From Agaribacillus aureus (lineage in GTDB: Bacteria; Bacteroidota; Bacteroidia; Cytophagales; Cyclobacteriaceae), in the NCBI GenBank assembly GCA_030442055.1, contig JAUJEB010000004.1, forward strand, positions 558,001 through 622,000: a stretch of 64,000 nt of DNA, read 5' to 3'. The position numbers and the translations under genes are program-made. This document shows, one piece after another, positions 61,345 through 64,000 of this stretch; the first letter of the stretch is position 1; the number at the start of each line of letters is the position of its first letter. Below the pieces are notes generated by a model, which was given only the letters and a program-made list of their open reading frames with translations, had not been told where the DNA came from and ran no database searches.

Positions 61345-63828
61345 TTATTCTAAATTAATTATTTGTCCATTGCTAATGGCCAGTATATTTTTATTATCCT
61401 TTTTTAGCAGAAAGTAAGCCTCTTTCCCCAGGGCAGGAAACGAAGTGGTTTCATCATCAGTAGATAATGTCATACCCTCCGCATCGATTTCTTTATAGCC
61501 ATAATAAGTGGAAAGATCTCCCATATCGGCAACGGCGCTTCGATAATATAATTCTTCCGAGCCGTCAGCAGCTATTTCATGTAGAAAAATACCAATATCA
61601 CTGGTATATGAGTGACCGTCTTTTTCCATGCCAACATTTCTAATCAATAAATCAAACAACTTCCGGTCGTTGTCCGGAATGTCGTAATAATCCTCCTCTA
61701 CCTCATTTTCATAATCCCCTTCGGCAATATCTATTAAGGCAGTTAACATGGCTACAAAGTTCAGTTTAACCAAATTTGTTTTTTCCGGATCGTCCGGGTA
61801 TCCACCAGATTCGATTAAAATGGTGCTGGTACCCCATTTCTGAATATTATCGCCAAAAGCTCTGGGTTCGAAGCTATCGTCATATTTCCCTACCTGGCCC
61901 GGAATATATTCCTGTAATACCTTGTTCATCGAAACGATGACTTTCATCGCATTTCTGCGGGTGTCGTTTACTTCTTTTTCATAATTATAGGCCGGAGCCA
62001 GAAAAGAAATTGACGCCGGCTTACCTGTGCGGTGAACGTTATAGTATATGCTCTGATCGTGCAGATTAAAACCAAAATCAGGGTCATATTGATCCCTTGC
62101 CTTCTTCAGAATTTCGGACTCCGGTGACTGAAGGCGCAAAGCATCTCTGTTCAAATCAAAGGACCAGGCATTTCTCCTGTTATATTTCTCCGCGCCATCG
62201 GGATTGAGCATGGGTATAAAATACAGGGTCAGCTTTTGCAATAGCTTTTTTCTTACAGGATCCATCAGATCGGAGGAAGAAAGGAATCTGAATATCTCAA
62301 AAAGTGACCTGGTCGCCGTTGACTCATCGCCGTGCATTTGAGACCAAAGCAGTACTTTTATTTCTCCATCACCGGCCTTAACAAGGTTTATTTCCCTGCC
62401 CTCCACGGAGGTGCCCACTTTGCTGACTTCAAAAAGTGGTATCTCTTCTAACCCGGTAATAAAAGGTTCGATATCCCGGCGCTTTATTCTCCGCTTACCC
62501 AGTGCAGGAATGTGATAATGTTTATAATTCTGGAACAAATCCACGTGTGTTTCACCTTGCCCTCCCACCGGCTTGTCATAACCCACCATAAATTTAGACA
62601 GATCCGGAAGTTGCTTTTTTTGCCTTTTCAATTCATACTGATACACTATCTCACCCAGGTTTTTCATGAAAGGGAGCCCCACTTCATCATACTCATATTT
62701 ACCGTCATTATAAATCTTGTTGGCGTTGGTATGAATGACCGCCGATAACATAAACTCCACCTTGTTTTCCAAATCGACGATATAAGCGTTATCGATCAGA
62801 TACCCGTAAGCCAATCCAATTTTATTAAATATCCTGATATGCTGCGGAATGGATGTTTTCTCTGAACCATACATCAAAAACTTACTGTAGGTGTCATAGT
62901 AATTGGCTGTATCGTAGTCGGGATAGGTGGTTTCCGCCGGTAACTGGGACATGTACCGGTATAAAAATTCATAGTCATCGTTGCTAAGGTTAAAACGCTG
63001 TTTTTGCGGCACGGACTCCGGAAATATAACGGCGCGAAGCATCATTTGCATTTCGTCCAGGGGAATATGGTTCTTTTGGCCAAAGTCCATGGGTTCGTTA
63101 ATAATACGCTCTCCTTTCAAATATCCCACACCTTTTAAAATCTGTCGTTTTTCGGGTAAAGGACCTGTATTGTATATTAAAGGTTGCTGATATACAACAC
63201 TGTCGTTTTCTTTAAAGGTTACAGGATTTGTATGTCGATTTTCTTCCTCACTCAGCGGAATGGAAAGGCGATGGGTAATGCGCGCATTCACATAACCCTT
63301 CTGATGCAGGTTGTCATTGATGGTAGCCTGGCCTAAAAATTCGTAAAGCCGGTTAAAAGCATCATTATCACTCACCAGAAATATTTTCCTGGCGTAATGC
63401 GCTACACTTGGCAGGCCTGAGGCAGCCGTTGTATCCTCGTAAACCGTCGATTGGCCGGAGTAGGCACTATCTGTCAACATAGAAGTATATTTGTTCAGAC
63501 CGTTGATTCCGAGTTCGTTCAGCTTTTCAAGGGCCAGGAAAGCTGCGGGCATTTTTACGGTACTGGCGGGATAGAAATATCGGTCCCGGTCAAAGTTGTA
63601 ATAAAATGATTTGAAGGAGGGAACATTGTTGCTATCACGGTTGATCTGTGTATAGATAATCTGCGTTTCGTACGCTTCCTTATTTTGCAGAACTTCGTCA
63701 AATTGAGCCGGTGCCGTACGCATAAGATTTTCTAAAAAATCCTGATCTTCGATTAATGCACTTTCGTTATTCATACAGCTAGTGAGTATAAAAAAAGCGA
63801 GTAGGGAACATCTTATAAGTGTTTTCAT
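61345..63828 (-). CDS. Lipoprotein fusing a serine hydrolase (penicillin-binding fold) and an M14 carboxypeptidase
   Basis: This 827-residue lipoprotein has a signal ending LTSC18. The first half (about 35-400) is a class-A beta-lactamase/DD-peptidase-like domain with the nucleophile motif S89-T-V-K92, S153-D-N155 and a K336-I-G338 in place of KTG. The second half (about 430-700) is an M14 zinc carboxypeptidase with H499 and E502 (MHGDES), DLNRD (560 region), H590 (NLHDQ) and the catalytic E673 (LIESGG). Both active sites look complete. The tail (about 710-827) is acidic and of unknown fold. One protein could thus remove terminal D-residues and then cleave a gamma-D-Glu-DAP-type bond. The next two genes encode a D-Glu-related pair, which supports murein peptide degradation. 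Confidence 0.85.
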   Translation of the reverse strand: MKTLIRCSLLAFFILTSCMNNESALIEDQDFLENLMRTAPAQFDEVLQNKEAYETQIIYTQINRDSNNVPSFKSFYYNFDRDRYFYPASTVKMPAAFLALEKLNELGINGLNKYTSMLTDSAYSGQSTVYEDTTAASGLPSVAHYARKIFLVSDNDAFNRLYEFLGQATINDNLHQKGYVNARITHRLSIPLSEEENRHTNPVTFKENDSVVYQQPLIYNTGPLPEKRQILKGVGYLKGERIINEPMDFGQKNHIPLDEMQMMLRAVIFPESVPQKQRFNLSNDDYEFLYRYMSQLPAETTYPDYDTANYYDTYSKFLMYGSEKTSIPQHIRIFNKIGLAYGYLIDNAYIVDLENKVEFMLSAVIHTNANKIYNDGKYEYDEVGLPFMKNLGEIVYQYELKRQKKQLPDLSKFMVGYDKPVGGQGETHVDLFQNYKHYHIPALGKRRIKRRDIEPFITGLEEIPLFEVSKVGTSVEGREINLVKAGDGEIKVLLWSQMHGDESTATRSLFEIFRFLSSSDLMDPVRKKLLQKLTLYFIPMLNPDGAEKYNRRNAWSFDLNRDALRLQSPESEILKKARDQYDPDFGFNLHDQSIYYNVHRTGKPASISFLAPAYNYEKEVNDTRRNAMKVIVSMNKVLQEYIPGQVGKYDDSFEPRAFGDNIQKWGTSTILIESGGYPDDPEKTNLVKLNFVAMLTALIDIAEGDYENEVEEDYYDIPDNDRKLFDLLIRNVGMEKDGHSYTSDIGIFLHEIAADGSEELYYRSAVADMGDLSTYYGYKEIDAEGMTLSTDDETTSFPALGKEAYFLLKKDNKNILAISNGQIINLE

Positions 63829-64000
63829 GGCTTCCTGTTTATTTCTCTAAAATGACCAAAAAAAGTCTTATTTGCTATCATTAATTTACCTTGACATCCT
63901 ACTTTTAAAAACAACCGGCCATTTTTAGCCATTGATAATCGGTTACCTGTTAATCTGTCAATCGTGTACATCAGCCATTAGTTCCGTTTTATTAAACCAT

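Noticed and set aside
1-64000. CRISPR array, tRNA or rRNA genes
   Set aside because: I saw no regularly spaced direct repeats, cloverleaf-like sequences or rRNA signature segments on either strand.

Overview
This window looks like chromosomal DNA from a member of the Bacteroidota, most likely order Cytophagales (Fulvivirga- or Cyclobacteriaceae-like). The support is indirect but consistent: Bacteroidota-type promoters (TTTG, about 20 bp, TAnnTTTG), a TonB-dependent receptor with a carboxypeptidase-regulatory-like N-terminus, OmpA proteins with PD40 propellers, a transketolase split into two polypeptides, an S9B dipeptidyl peptidase, a DUF885 lipoprotein, an 800-residue stand-alone MacB-like permease, and several TTG or GTG starts. 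Protein-level family calls are confident. The species is not determined. I see no rRNA, tRNA, CRISPR array or intact insertion sequence.

Layout. 1-2.4 kb is the edge of a surface-polysaccharide locus (truncated Gfo/Idh/MocA oxidoreductase, polyprenyl-phosphate sugar transferase). 2.9-3.1 kb is a short GC-rich palindromic island. 3.1-8.3 kb is housekeeping: an MDR oxidoreductase, dnaB, then divergently mpl and a DnaQ-like exonuclease, with a cluster of DnaA-box-like sequences between dnaB and mpl. 8.3-14.1 kb is a TetR-controlled minus-strand operon: regulator, LolA-fold periplasmic protein, two FtsX-type permeases, ATPase and an outer-membrane barrel, with a palindromic operator in front. 14.2-25.6 kb holds envelope and metabolic genes (OmpA/SPOR-like, FAH hydrolase, M23 peptidase, Bcp peroxiredoxin, a split transketolase with a VWA gene wedged between its halves, an OmpA/PD40 protein, a class III aminotransferase).

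25.6-28.2 kb is a small AT-rich accessory islet with short unknown ORFs and a Clp-fold (SDH-type) serine protease. 28.2-32.6 kb has membrane proteins, a small helix-turn-helix protein and a MacB-like permease. 32.7-40.6 kb has hslV, the E2 subunit of pyruvate dehydrogenase, a gluzincin/propeller/barrel protein and a DPP4-like peptidase. 40.8-46.4 kb is a giant alpha-2-macroglobulin with an intact thioester motif. 46.4-59.1 kb has two tiny convergent ORFs, a PQQ-type propeller protein, a Gre-like factor, a TonB receptor, a TrpB2-like enzyme, a DUF885 peptidase, a TPR lipoprotein, and SRPBCC and ankyrin proteins.

59.1-63.8 kb is the most coherent candidate for an under-described system. It is a three-gene operon encoding a lipoprotein that fuses a penicillin-recognising serine hydrolase to an M14 carboxypeptidase, a DUF1611/DgcN-type P-loop protein, and a dipeptide/N-acyl-Glu epimerase. 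I read it as a cell-wall-peptide or D-glutamate salvage module; with mpl elsewhere in the window, murein turnover is a recurring theme.
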